A stretch of DNA of 64,000 nucleotides from Paenibacillus sp. V4I7 (GCF_030817275.1 NZ_JAUSZD010000002.1:186001-250000); one strand, 5' to 3'. Numbered from the stretch's first letter, positions 6,631 to 15,345 are shown. Notes: a model not told the origin generated them from the letters alone. Made by a program: numbers and translations.

Positions 6631-7608
6631 ATGGAAAAAGTAAGAATCGGATTTATTGGTGTAGGCGGCATGGCAGAGTACCATATGAAAACATTGCAGC
6701 AAATCGATGACGCAGTGATTACGGCCGTATGCGACATGAACGCGGATCGGGCGAGGGAGATCTCTGAAACTTTCGGCGCAAACACGTACGAAACTGTGAT
6801 AGAAATGATGGACGCGGGGGTAATCGATGCGCTTTATATATGCACGCCACCTTTTGCTAGGGAAGGGATTGAAGAAGCGGCTGCAGCACGGGGCATACAT
6901 CTGTTATCGGAGAAACCAATCGGCTTACATATGGAGGAGGTACGTCGTAAAGAACAGATTATTCGAGAATCGGGCATCATCCATTCGTCAGGCTATTGCC
7001 TGCGTTATCTGGACACTGTGCAGAAGGCAAAGCAGTATTTGGCTGATAAGCAAGTAGATATGGTGCTCGCGTACCGAATTGGCGGTATGCCGGAGGTAAG
7101 TTGGTGGAGGCTTATGGAACGTTCGGGCGGTCAACTTGTAGAGCAATCGACACATCAAGTGGACTTGATTCGTTATTTGGCCGGTGAGTTTGACTACGTC
7201 CAAGCGAATTATGAGCAGAGACACATCCATCGGATCCATCCAGAGGCAACTGTGTATGATGTGGGCATCGTATCTTTCGGGCTGCGCAGTGGGGCGCTAG
7301 GCACGATTAGCAATACAAGCTTGTCCCGTAAAATTGGACGCGGGGATGTGGAGTTTTTCGGGCATGACTTCTACGTGTCAATTAGCGGTATGACGGTTCG
7401 GATTGTGGATGATACGCAAGACGTGACTTTGACGTCGGAGATGGATTTTTACCTCGAGCAAAATCGGGCGTTTGTCGCAGCAGTGAAAACAGGACGGCAG
7501 GAGCTAGTGCTCGGTGATTATAGCGAAGCGGCAGCGACGCTCGAGGTTACACTGGCGGCGAATGATTCGGCCGTTGCGAAGCAAGCGATAACGATCACTT
7601 CAGCATAA
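6631..7608 (+). CDS. Gfo/Idh/MocA family NAD(P)-dependent oxidoreductase
   Basis: 325 residues. The N-terminal Rossmann domain starts with IGFIGVGGMAEYH, and the family signature EKP (LLSEKPIGLH, about residues 91-100) follows; the C-terminal domain contains GGQLVEQSTHQVDLIRYLAG with the His/Asp typical of sugar-binding sites. Such enzymes oxidise hydroxyls of sugars, inositols or sugar acids with NAD(P). GGGAGG precedes the ATG. It sits between an AraC regulator and a TIM-barrel isomerase, a common arrangement in inositol- or keto-sugar-type catabolism; the precise substrate cannot be read from sequence. Confidence 0.92.
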   Translation: MEKVRIGFIGVGGMAEYHMKTLQQIDDAVITAVCDMNADRAREISETFGANTYETVIEMMDAGVIDALYICTPPFAREGIEEAAAARGIHLLSEKPIGLHMEEVRRKEQIIRESGIIHSSGYCLRYLDTVQKAKQYLADKQVDMVLAYRIGGMPEVSWWRLMERSGGQLVEQSTHQVDLIRYLAGEFDYVQANYEQRHIHRIHPEATVYDVGIVSFGLRSGALGTISNTSLSRKIGRGDVEFFGHDFYVSISGMTVRIVDDTQDVTLTSEMDFYLEQNRAFVAAVKTGRQELVLGDYSEAAATLEVTLAANDSAVAKQAITITSA

Positions 7609-7653
7609 GAGTACGAATGTTTCCATTTTGAAATACATGAAGGAGGTTAAGGC

Positions 7654-8484
7654 ATGTTAAAAGGAGTAAATCAATGGTGCTTCCCTGAAGGGCTGCCGCT
7701 GCAGCAGCTATTCTCGATTAGCCGTGAGGCTGGTTATGACGCGGTTGAGCTGAATGTCAATCCATTAGGCGGTGTTGGTTTGACCATGGAGACGACTGCG
7801 ACGGAGGCAGAGGAGATTGGCCGCATGGCAAAAGAGTACGGTATTCAGCTGCGAAGCTTGTCTACCTCTCTGCTGTGGCACACTCCGCTATCTTCGGCGG
7901 ACGCGTCTGTACGAGAGCAGGGGCGTCGCGTTGTCGAGAAACAGCTGGAGCTAGCGGAGCTGCTAGGTATCGATACAGTGCTTGTCGTACCTGGAGCCGT
8001 CAACGAGGAGACCTCGTATGATGAGTGCTACGACCGCAGCCGTGCTGAACTCGCTTTGCTGGTGAAAGAAGCAGAACGACGTCGCGTTCGCATTGGCATC
8101 GAAAACGTGTGGAACAAATTTTTGCTTTCGCCGCTTGAAATGCGTGCTTATGTCGACGATTTTCAATCTTCTTATCTTGGCGTTTATTTTGATGTAGGCA
8201 ATATTTTGCATAACGGTTATCCGCAGCAGTGGATCAAAATTCTTGGTTCACGTATATTCAAAGTGCATGTCAAGGATTACCGACCAGGTGTAGGCACCGG
8301 TCATGGTTTTGTCCCGCTGCTCTCGGGCGATGTCAATTGGACGGCAGTCCGATCGGCGCTAAAGGACATCGGGTATACCGATACAGTGACGGCTGAAGTC
8401 GGTCTGTACGCAGAAAGTCCGCTGCAGACAGTGTATGACACTTCTCGGCACTTGGATATTATTCTTGGCGGAGCTCCGCGGTAA
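7654..8484 (+). CDS. Sugar phosphate isomerase/epimerase family (AP endonuclease-2 fold)
   Basis: 276 residues of the TIM-barrel xylose-isomerase-like superfamily. Metal-binding acids appear in the expected order: Glu in IGIENVWNKF, Asp in GVYFDVGNILHNGYP, His/Asp in FKVHVKDYR and Glu in TVTAEVG. The hexulose/keto-sugar epimerase, IolE-like and IolI-like enzymes share this plan. AAGGAGG precedes the ATG. It follows the Gfo/Idh/MocA gene by 45 bases and probably acts on its product or substrate. Confidence 0.9.
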   Translation: MLKGVNQWCFPEGLPLQQLFSISREAGYDAVELNVNPLGGVGLTMETTATEAEEIGRMAKEYGIQLRSLSTSLLWHTPLSSADASVREQGRRVVEKQLELAELLGIDTVLVVPGAVNEETSYDECYDRSRAELALLVKEAERRRVRIGIENVWNKFLLSPLEMRAYVDDFQSSYLGVYFDVGNILHNGYPQQWIKILGSRIFKVHVKDYRPGVGTGHGFVPLLSGDVNWTAVRSALKDIGYTDTVTAEVGLYAESPLQTVYDTSRHLDIILGGAPR

Positions 8485-8501
8485 CGACAGGGAGTGAGTA
8501 T

Positions 8502-8879
8502 ATGATTTCAGTTTTCGTCTATGGGACACTTCTAGTAGGAGAGAGCAACCACTATGTTGCGGAGCCTTTTGTGCTCTCCGTTCAGCCTGGTGCGGTTCGC
8601 GGCCGTTTGTACGATGTTGGTCACTACCCCGCACTTGCTTTGCCTACCGAACATGAGGAATCGCAAGAAAATATCGTTGTCGGTGAATGGTTTGAGGTCA
8701 CGGAAGCAGGACTGAAGGCCATGGACATTTTGGAAGATTATTACGGACCCGGTCATTCCAATGAGTATGAACGCGTATGGATTACTGACGTGAAAGGCTC
8801 ACGAGAAGGTTGGGTATATATTTGGCAAGATGTCAGCGGCCTTAGTGAAATAACGAGCGGATCGTGGAAAGCTAAATAA
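8502..8879 (+). CDS. Gamma-glutamylcyclotransferase-like (AIG2/GGCT) protein
   Basis: 125 residues with the N-terminal FVYGTLLVGESNHY motif, the GRLYDVGHYPAL turn and VGEWFEVTEAGLKAMDILEDYYG; the acidic catalytic position after GEWFEV is present. Family members cyclise gamma-glutamyl compounds to 5-oxoproline, or act as related cyclotransferases. GGGAG precedes the ATG by 7 bases, 17 bases after the isomerase stop, so it is the last gene of that operon. If it makes 5-oxoproline, the pxpBCA products encoded upstream could recycle it; that link is inference only. Confidence 0.88.
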   Translation: MISVFVYGTLLVGESNHYVAEPFVLSVQPGAVRGRLYDVGHYPALALPTEHEESQENIVVGEWFEVTEAGLKAMDILEDYYGPGHSNEYERVWITDVKGSREGWVYIWQDVSGLSEITSGSWKAK

Positions 8880-8888
8880 GAAAGGAAG

Positions 8889-8922
8889 GGCCGACAGGAT
8901 AGAATTCTGTTGGCTCTTTTTT
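8889..8922 (+). terminator. Rho-independent terminator
   Basis: GCCGACAG pairs with CTGTTGGC (one G-T pair) followed by CTTTTTT. It ends the AraC-associated sugar operon. Confidence 0.85.
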
Positions 8923-9038
8923 GTTAACATTTTAAATTTAATCCTTATCTTTCATAGTAAAACTTGGAACATTTTAGTTCCTTGCTTCGACACTAGATGC
9001 TATAATTGGTGGTAATTCTACAGGTTGAGGAGAACGCC

Positions 9039-9413
9039 ATGTCTGTTTATAAAATTTTACTTGCAGATGACGAAATCGCGCTACGTTTTCTGCTTACTGA
9101 AACTCTTTCTGATGAAGGTTATGCCATCTCGGAAGTTGAAGATGGTCAACAAGCGATGGAGCAATTGCAAAAGGAAACCTACGATCTTATCATACTTGAC
9201 TATATGATGCCGGAGCGGACGGGTGTTGAAGTCTGTGAATGGCTGCGACATAGCGATAATGCCAATCGGGATATACCGGTTATTTTGCTGACGGCTAAGG
9301 CCTTAGAGAAGGACAAAGAAAAAGCCAAAGCAGCAGGCGTAACCACCTATATTGTTAAACCATTCAGCCCTCTTCAATTAATCGATACGGTCGGACAATT
9401 ATTACAACGTTAG
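9039..9413 (+). CDS. Single-domain response regulator (CheY-like receiver)
   Basis: About 124 residues consisting of one receiver domain: LLADDEIALRF carries the acidic pair, LIILDYMMPERTG the phosphoacceptor Asp (near 53), and ILLTAKA and IVKPFSP the conserved Thr and Lys. No output domain follows. The ATG at 9039 has GAGGAG about 7 bases upstream. It lies 42 bases before a large Hpt-REC-GGDEF-REC protein, so it probably trades phosphate with that Hpt domain. Confidence 0.93.
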   Translation: MSVYKILLADDEIALRFLLTETLSDEGYAISEVEDGQQAMEQLQKETYDLIILDYMMPERTGVEVCEWLRHSDNANRDIPVILLTAKALEKDKEKAKAAGVTTYIVKPFSPLQLIDTVGQLLQR

Positions 9414-9455
9414 TTCGAACAATATAGAGATTATTTTATATATAAAAAAGGGTGA

Positions 9456-11222
9456 ATGGCTGTCATGAATAATACGAATCTAGAGGGGTTGAAGGACTCC
9501 AAGTCAGAATCGGATAGAGATGCAAGAATTCTAAGACAAGGCAGAAAGTTGTTTATTCGTGAATTTGAAAAGCAGCTTAGGGAGCTTAACTCGCTGCTTG
9601 ATACGATTCGGTCAGTGCCTGCAGCCGGTGATTTAAAACAGTTTTACCGCATCGTACATACGCTTAAAGGCAGTGCGCCTATTTTTGGTTATGTCAGGAT
9701 CGGTAAGCTGGCTGAGGATATGGTTCGAGCCTGGGAATGGACGCAATCCATGGATAATGACGCAGAGGGGCTGCTCTTGGCGATCAACCCGATCATAGAA
9801 AGCGCAGAACGAAGTATACATTCGCTTCGTGAAATGAATATGGAATATGATATCGGCGTGACAGAAATCAAGATGGACGAACAGCAGGATCCTAGTGGCG
9901 GCTCTTTGCTTAGATCCATGAAGAGTAGATTGCTTCTTGTAGATGACGACGAGGTGCTGCGCTCTTATTTGACACGCCGTCTTCAACTCGATGATTGTAT
10001 TGTTGATGAAGCAGCAGATGTGGAGAGCGCCATGAAATTATTACGTGAACATACGTATGATTTAGTGACGCTTGATCTCATGATGCATCCTCAGTCTGGG
10101 TATGAGCTTTTTGAATTTCTCAAAGAGGATCCTACATTGAAATGGTTACCGCTTATTGTATTGTCGGGACGTAACGATTTGAATGATAAAGTCCGCTGTT
10201 TTCACTTGGGAGCCGATGATTATGTGACGAAGCCCTTTCAGTACGAGGAATTGGCCGCAAGAATCTATGGATTGCTCAAAAGAACAAAAAATTTCGAGCA
10301 GCTTGCCTTCCGCGATCCGTTAACCGGGGTGTTCAATCGCCGCTATTTCGATCTTCAGATTGGTATGGAATTACAGCGTATTGAGCGCTATCCGGCACCA
10401 ATCTCGCTCGTTTTTATAGACATTGATTGCTTTAAACGTATCAATGATACTTATGGGCATCACGTCGGAGACTTGGTGCTCCAAGGCTTGGCTCATTTGC
10501 TGCAAGTGAACTTGCGTTCGACAGACCTGTTGGCACGTTTTGGCGGCGAAGAGTTCGTTATTGCCCTTCCGAATACAACAGTAGAGCAGGTAGTTGCAAC
10601 CATGCAATCCATACTTAATAAAGTGCGTTTAAATGCAGTTGCGCAGTACGAGGGTCAAACCTTCTCTGTTACCTTCTCAGCAGGTGTTGCAGAGTGGCAT
10701 GAGGGGATGACGGTTGCGGATTGGGTGGCCAAGGCTGACGATGCGATGTATCAAGCTAAGCAACAAGGCAAGGATAGGATTGTTAGCGCTTCGGTCGAGG
10801 AGGAAGGAACAGAGTTTCGTAAGTTGGCTGCCAGTCCGCAAATTGATAAGAAAAATCTCCTCATTGTGGATGATGATCCGATTTTACGAGCGATTCTCAC
10901 TTCGCATTTAGAGCATTTACCGATTACAATTACCCATGCTGCCGATGGTGCAGTCGCGCTCGGCTTACTGCTCGCCAATTCCTATGATGCTTGTATTCTC
11001 GATGGAATGATGCCGAAGTTAGATGGATTCTCATTGTTGTCGCAGATAAAGAAGGATCCACGTCTAACCGTTCGGGACATGAAGGTACTTATGCTTTCAG
11101 GCAAGAAGAAGGAAGATGATCTAGCCAAAGGCTTTCAAATGGGAGCTGACGACTATATGACGAAGCCGTTCTCGCTCGTTGAGTTGGAAGTTCGTGTGAG
11201 ACAGTTAATGAAATTAGTGTGA
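9456..11222 (+). CDS. Hybrid diguanylate cyclase, Hpt-REC-GGDEF-REC
   Basis: 588 residues, no membrane segment. Domains in order: Hpt (about 20-120; RIVHTLKGSAPIFG carries the phosphoacceptor His), receiver 1 (about 160-280; LVDDDE, phosphoacceptor in VTLDLMMHP, Lys in VTKPF), GGDEF (about 285-450; RFGGEEF active site, with RSTD five residues ahead forming the inhibitory I-site), and receiver 2 (about 465-588; LIVDDDPILR, CILDGMMP, MTKPF). It should synthesise cyclic di-GMP with product inhibition, gated by phosphorelay. The ATG at 9456 or 9465 could be the start. It follows a single-receiver protein and precedes a PAS kinase, a likely partner set. Confidence 0.93.
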   Translation: MAVMNNTNLEGLKDSKSESDRDARILRQGRKLFIREFEKQLRELNSLLDTIRSVPAAGDLKQFYRIVHTLKGSAPIFGYVRIGKLAEDMVRAWEWTQSMDNDAEGLLLAINPIIESAERSIHSLREMNMEYDIGVTEIKMDEQQDPSGGSLLRSMKSRLLLVDDDEVLRSYLTRRLQLDDCIVDEAADVESAMKLLREHTYDLVTLDLMMHPQSGYELFEFLKEDPTLKWLPLIVLSGRNDLNDKVRCFHLGADDYVTKPFQYEELAARIYGLLKRTKNFEQLAFRDPLTGVFNRRYFDLQIGMELQRIERYPAPISLVFIDIDCFKRINDTYGHHVGDLVLQGLAHLLQVNLRSTDLLARFGGEEFVIALPNTTVEQVVATMQSILNKVRLNAVAQYEGQTFSVTFSAGVAEWHEGMTVADWVAKADDAMYQAKQQGKDRIVSASVEEEGTEFRKLAASPQIDKKNLLIVDDDPILRAILTSHLEHLPITITHAADGAVALGLLLANSYDACILDGMMPKLDGFSLLSQIKKDPRLTVRDMKVLMLSGKKKEDDLAKGFQMGADDYMTKPFSLVELEVRVRQLMKLV

Positions 11223-11241
11223 AAAAACAAATAAAGAACTC

Positions 11242-11283
11242 AAAGCTGCTTCTCCCATTTATATGGCGAGCAGCTTTTTTTTC
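11242..11283 (+). terminator. Rho-independent terminator
   Basis: AAAGCTGCT pairs with AGCAGCTTT followed by a run of eight T, directly after the cyclase gene. Confidence 0.85.
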
Positions 11284-11298
11284 GCTTAATCAAGTGGA

Positions 11299-11325
11299 GG
11301 AGTTGCTTGTCGGCGACTCCTTTTT
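11299..11325 (+). terminator. Second hairpin terminator
   Basis: GGAGTTGC pairs with GCGACTCC (one G-T pair), followed by TTTTTA. This is a back-up terminator in tandem with the one at 11242. Confidence 0.65.
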
Positions 11326-11477
11326 ATTTGTTTGAGGTTTTATCAAATGTAATAAATATCCAATAATCTTTTTGAATAATAAATGCTATAATCAAATTCG
11401 TCTACATATAATGGCCGCTAGTAAATGATCCTGTTTGTTCAGTTTGAGTGAAAAAAGGAAGGTTAAGGAAGAAATAT

Positions 11478-13109
11478 ATGCATAATTGGTCAAAGGCACT
11501 AAATCTTAGAACTCCTTTTAAAATCTCTTTGGTCTATTTGCTTGTGGGAAGTCTATGGATTATCCTGTCGGATAAATTTATAGACATACTTAACTTATCA
11601 GGGGTAATCACCATTCATTCAACTAAGGGTTTATTTTATGTTTTTCTCACCGCATTGGTTCTATATTTGTGGGTAAAACGTTTGAAAATGGCTCTTACAG
11701 AAAGTGATGAACGATACCGAATTCTTGTGGAACACTCACCAGAACCGTTAGTTGTTCACAGTAAAGGGAAAATAATCTATATCAATCCTGCTGGTGCCGA
11801 AATATTTGGGGCAGCTAGCCCAGAGGAACTTATTGATTATCCCGTAATGAAATTGGTGCATCCCGATTATAACGATTTTGCCAAGGAACGAATTAGGATG
11901 ATTGAAGAGGGGAGGGTATCGATAGCTCCCATTGAGCAGAAATTTCTTCGCTTAGACCATCAAGTAATTGATGTAGAGGTCAGAGCAGTACCTATTATTT
12001 ACTTAGGTAAACCGGCAGTACAACTTATATGTAGGGATATCACTGAACGTAAACGATCCCAACGTTTGCTCGAAGAAAGAGAGCAGAGTTATAAGTCACT
12101 TGTTGAGAATAACCCCGATGCCATATTTGTATTAGATTTAAATGGACAAATACTACATATGAATTCTGCTACTGAAAAGATTACGGGCTACCAGCAGGAA
12201 GAGCTGCTTCATCAAACCTTTAGTCATTTAATGGTAGACGGTGATCAATCGAAAGTATTGAATCTATTTGAAGAGTCGGCAAAAGGCGAATCAAACAACA
12301 CAGAAGTCGCCATCACTAATAAAAAAGGCTATAGTATCGATTTAAGCTTAAAGATGGTTCCTATTATCATAAATGATAAGATCGATGGTGTTTATGGCAT
12401 TGCGAAAGACATGACTGAACGTAAGAGGACAGAAGAGCTGCTGCTTAAATCAGAAAAGCTATCGGTAGTAGGTCAGCTTGCCGCAGGTGTTGCTCATGAG
12501 ATTCGAAATCCTTTAACTTCTCTTAGAGGATTTGTCCAATTATTACAAACAAAAATGGATAATTATGATGAGTATTTTCAAATCATGTTAGCAGAATTGG
12601 ATCGAATCAATTATATCGTTAGCGAGTTTTTGGTAATTGCTAAGCCGCAAGCAGTGAGTTTTGAAATGAAGGATCTTCGGAAGATTCTTCAAGATGTGAT
12701 TTCACTGCTTGATACACAAGCAATTCTTAGTGATGTGCAGATTCATACGACGTTTGATTCGGACATTCCGTTAATCAATTGTGAGGAAAATCAATTAAAA
12801 CAGGTCGTTATTAATATTCTTAAAAATGCAATTGAAGCAATGATAGATGGCGGTACTATTGAAATTCTTATGAAGGTAGACGACGATACAATCGTTATTC
12901 GTTTTATTGATCAGGGGTGTGGAATTTCTGAAGAACGAATAGCGATGTTAGGAGAACCCTTTTATACGACAAAAGAAAAAGGGACCGGATTAGGATTAAT
13001 GGTGAGCCAAAAAATCATTGAAGCACATCACGGGAGTCTTCATATAAAGAGTCAGATCGGTATAGGAACAACGGTTGATCTAATTTTACCTTTAGATCCG
13101 AATAAATAG
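11478..13109 (+). CDS. Membrane PAS-domain sensor histidine kinase
   Basis: About 543 residues. Two membrane segments (about 13-35 and 48-70) with a short extracytoplasmic loop are followed by two PAS domains (about 80-200 and 205-330, each ending in DITER/DMTER linkers), a HisKA domain with VAHEIRNPLTSLRGF, and a HATPase domain with N box (NILKNAIEAM), G1 (DQGCGI), F (FYTTKEKGTG) and G2 (GTGLGL). This architecture matches sporulation-type or generic orphan kinases. ATG 11478 is preferred, with AAGGAAG 8 bases upstream; the GTG at 11448 lacks a good site. No response regulator is fused; the REC genes upstream are candidate partners. Confidence 0.93.
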   Translation: MHNWSKALNLRTPFKISLVYLLVGSLWIILSDKFIDILNLSGVITIHSTKGLFYVFLTALVLYLWVKRLKMALTESDERYRILVEHSPEPLVVHSKGKIIYINPAGAEIFGAASPEELIDYPVMKLVHPDYNDFAKERIRMIEEGRVSIAPIEQKFLRLDHQVIDVEVRAVPIIYLGKPAVQLICRDITERKRSQRLLEEREQSYKSLVENNPDAIFVLDLNGQILHMNSATEKITGYQQEELLHQTFSHLMVDGDQSKVLNLFEESAKGESNNTEVAITNKKGYSIDLSLKMVPIIINDKIDGVYGIAKDMTERKRTEELLLKSEKLSVVGQLAAGVAHEIRNPLTSLRGFVQLLQTKMDNYDEYFQIMLAELDRINYIVSEFLVIAKPQAVSFEMKDLRKILQDVISLLDTQAILSDVQIHTTFDSDIPLINCEENQLKQVVINILKNAIEAMIDGGTIEILMKVDDDTIVIRFIDQGCGISEERIAMLGEPFYTTKEKGTGLGLMVSQKIIEAHHGSLHIKSQIGIGTTVDLILPLDPNK

Positions 13110-13122
13110 GCTTGCGATAATG

Positions 13123-13147
13123 AACTCCTGAAGAGGAGTTTTTTTTT
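13123..13147 (+). terminator. Rho-independent terminator
   Basis: AACTCCT-GAAG-AGGAGTT followed by a run of T, after the PAS kinase. Confidence 0.85.
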
Positions 13148-13164
13148 CTGAAAAATCCGATGAC

Positions 13165-13194
13165 TTGACAAACAAATTACCCTAAAGTTAGCAT
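13165..13194 (+). promoter_or_regulatory. Promoter and putative operator of the marR-type gene
   Basis: TTGACA (13165-13170) is followed 17-18 bases later by TTAGCA/TAGCAT. The spacer carries CTAAAGTTAG (13182-13191), a dyad CTAA-nn-TTAG overlapping the -10 region. The same layout recurs in front of the DoxX gene at 13794, so the regulator probably binds both. Confidence 0.65.
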
Positions 13195-13257
13195 AGTGTT
13201 ATTACAATTTGAAGTAGTGAAGAATACGAAAGGATTTACACCAAAGGAGGAACGATC

Positions 13258-13716
13258 ATGTACCAGGGAGACGAACAAAGCCAGCTTGATTTAAGATTAT
13301 TCCGAATCTGGAGTAAAGCTTCCAAAGCTATTGCTGATAATACCAAACGAGATATCGAAAGTCATGGAATCAGTCCAGACCATTTTATGATTCTAGAGCT
13401 CCTCTACAACAAAGGTCCTCATCCTATTCAAAGGATTAGTGAAATATTTAGTATTCCAAGCGGGAGTATTACCTACGTGGTAGATAAACTTGAACAGAAA
13501 GATTATGTAAGACGACAATCAAGTCCTACGGATAGAAGAACCTCCAATGTCGCTCTTACTGAGAAGGGTGAAACCCTATTTAATGAGATTTTTCCGAAAC
13601 ATGCAGCCGTTATAACTCAGAATTTCTCCTTTATAAGCAACGAGGAAAAACTTCTGATGATCGATCTATTAAAGAAACTAGGATTTGGAGCACAAGAACT
13701 CAGTAAAGATAAATAA
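13258..13716 (+). CDS. MarR family transcriptional regulator
   Basis: 152 residues with a winged helix: MILELLYNKGPHPIQRISEIF, then SGSITYVVDKLEQKDYVRRQ and the wing SPTDRRTSNVALTEKG. AAAGGAGG precedes the ATG. MarR proteins of this type repress small operons and release DNA on ligand binding or thiol oxidation. The shared CTAAnnTTAG dyad in its own promoter and in that of the DoxX gene points to autoregulation plus control of DoxX. In B. subtilis, comparable MarR-DoxX pairs respond to catechols and quinones; that role here is inference. I see no Cys residue in the protein, which argues against thiol sensing. Confidence 0.93.
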   Translation: MYQGDEQSQLDLRLFRIWSKASKAIADNTKRDIESHGISPDHFMILELLYNKGPHPIQRISEIFSIPSGSITYVVDKLEQKDYVRRQSSPTDRRTSNVALTEKGETLFNEIFPKHAAVITQNFSFISNEEKLLMIDLLKKLGFGAQELSKDK

Positions 13717-13735
13717 GACAATACCAATCGAATTC

Positions 13736-13769
13736 AAGTTATCCAGTCGTTACTGGATAACTTTTTTTC
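13736..13769 (+). terminator. Rho-independent terminator
   Basis: AAGTTATCCAGT pairs perfectly with ACTGGATAACTT around CGTT, followed by seven T. Confidence 0.9.
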
Positions 13770-13793
13770 AATTAAATGCCTATTTGAAAATGG

Positions 13794-13846
13794 TTGACAA
13801 ATAAATATCCTAATGTTAGTATTTATTTATAATATTGTTAGGATAT
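13794..13846 (+). promoter_or_regulatory. DoxX promoter with putative MarR operators
   Basis: TTGACA (13794-13799), 17 bases, TAGTAT (13817-13822). CTAATGTTAG (13810-13819) sits in the spacer and -10 and copies the dyad of the marR promoter. A larger inverted repeat, ATATCCTAA (13805-13813) and TTAGGATAT (13838-13846), spans the start point. Binding there would block initiation. Confidence 0.7.
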
Positions 13847-13891
13847 CTAGTCATAGGTTACTTATGATTAGGTAAAAAAGGGGGTAGTTAG

Positions 13892-14230
13892 ATGAATATG
13901 GTATCTATTATTATTCAAATCATTTTAGCACTTGGGTTTCTGATGTTTGGAGCCTCTAAGCTCGGTTCAAAGCAAATGGTGGATGAATTTACACGTTACG
14001 GGATGCCTCAGTGGTTTAGGGTAATCACTGGCTTGCTCGAAATTGCCGGTGCCGCACTCCTGGTTGCAGGGATTTGGAACGACAGTCTTATTGCTATTGG
14101 CGGATTGCTGTTGGCCGTTATTATGGCTGGAGCCGTCATAACCCATCTACGTATTAAGGATCCTGTATCAAAAATAGGTATGCCTATTATTTTATTAATC
14201 CTTACGTTGGTTATCGTATTCATAAATTGA
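13892..14230 (+). CDS. DoxX family membrane protein
   Basis: 112 residues with four predicted membrane helices (about 4-24, 45-65, 70-88 and 93-111); FGASKLGSKQMVDEF after helix 1 and GAALLVAGI are typical of DoxX/DoxD proteins such as CatD and MhqP. Family members take part in quinone or thiosulphate redox handling at the membrane. AAGGGGG precedes the ATG. Its promoter shares an operator with the marR-type gene upstream. Confidence 0.88.
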   Translation: MNMVSIIIQIILALGFLMFGASKLGSKQMVDEFTRYGMPQWFRVITGLLEIAGAALLVAGIWNDSLIAIGGLLLAVIMAGAVITHLRIKDPVSKIGMPIILLILTLVIVFIN

Positions 14231-14260
14231 GAAGTATTTGTTGTCATGTTTGAACCAATA

Positions 14261-14296
14261 AATGCCGGGCCCTATTCATTAGGATCCGGCATTTTA
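14261..14296. terminator. Bidirectional terminator between doxX and phzF-type genes
   Basis: AATGCCGG pairs with CCGGCATT, with CCTA/TAGG extending the stem; T-rich on the right and A-rich on the left, so it serves both converging genes. Confidence 0.75.
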
Positions 14297-14308
14297 TTGT
14301 TATTTTGC

Positions 14309-15196
14309 TTATACCCACTCGCCTTTTGCTGTATATATGGTTTTACCGCCGATTTGAATAGAGATGAGATCATCCTTCTGAGATGCCCGATGATAAAGAA
14401 TGGAAGGACGCATGATTTCAAAGCCTTGCTCAACGCGGATGTCGATGGATTCATTGCCGAAATAGCGGTATTTAATCAAATATCCGGCCAAATCGCCATT
14501 GGCACTTCCGGTAGCCGGATCTTCGGGAGCACCAAAATAGTCACCGAACACCCTGGCATTTAAAGAGTTGCATGCCTGATAAGTCTCTGGACAAAAGACT
14601 AAAATCATTTTAGCTGAAAGCTTCTCAATAAGATGGAAATATAGATCGCGATTAACGTTACAGCGCTGAACGTCTTTCAAGCTTTTTAGTGGGACAATAA
14701 GGGCTGGTAGGCCGGTAGAAACCTCTTGAACCGGGTAGCGTGAATCAATGGACGAAGCTGGAATTCCTAGAACGGCTGCGATCGTATCTAGATCGATAAT
14801 TTCTCCAAATATAGGCGGCTTCTGCTGCATCCAAGCCATGCCGGGATTCTTTTCATCAAAAGTGACCGGTATTTGACCGATTTTTAAGTTAAGCACAATT
14901 TGCTGGACAGGGTGTCCTATGATATCTTTTTGAATGATGTACGCTGTGCCTAGAGTCGGATGACCAGCAAACGATACCTCCTCTTTCGGGGTGAAGATAC
15001 GCACGTCATATCCACCATTATTAGGCTCTTCCGACAGGATAAACGTTGTTTCGGAGAAGTTCATCTCGCGAGTAATGGAAAGCATTTCCTCTGTGGATAG
15101 GTGGGCAGCATGACGAAATACGGCGAGCTGATTGCCTTCATATTTATGCTCGGCAAATACATCAACGATCGAAAAAGATAATGGCTGTATGGACAT
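14309..15196 (-). CDS. PhzF family isomerase-like protein
   Basis: About 295 residues with the PhzF fold of two halves: N-terminal VDVFAEHKYEGNQLAVF, then MNFSETTFIL carrying the catalytic Glu, FAGHPTLGTAYI, and in the C-terminal half FGDYFGAPEDPATGSANGDLAGYL. These are epimerase/isomerase-like enzymes; PhzF itself isomerises dihydrohydroxyanthranilate, but most homologues have unknown substrates, and no phenazine genes lie nearby. The ATG at 15196 has AAAGGAG 8 bases upstream; the frame extends to 15235 without a site. Confidence 0.92.
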   Translation of the reverse strand: MSIQPLSFSIVDVFAEHKYEGNQLAVFRHAAHLSTEEMLSITREMNFSETTFILSEEPNNGGYDVRIFTPKEEVSFAGHPTLGTAYIIQKDIIGHPVQQIVLNLKIGQIPVTFDEKNPGMAWMQQKPPIFGEIIDLDTIAAVLGIPASSIDSRYPVQEVSTGLPALIVPLKSLKDVQRCNVNRDLYFHLIEKLSAKMILVFCPETYQACNSLNARVFGDYFGAPEDPATGSANGDLAGYLIKYRYFGNESIDIRVEQGFEIMRPSILYHRASQKDDLISIQIGGKTIYTAKGEWV

Positions 15197-15345
15197 GATT
15201 CCCACTCCTTTGAATGAATGTATAGATGAATACACCTTATCATATTGTGATTATTTTGCGAATTCGCGCCGGGTAAGGTTTGCGACAGAGCTGCTTTCTG
15301 CTAGAGTAAGGGTATAGGAAATGTTACACGAAAAGGAGTGGGCGG

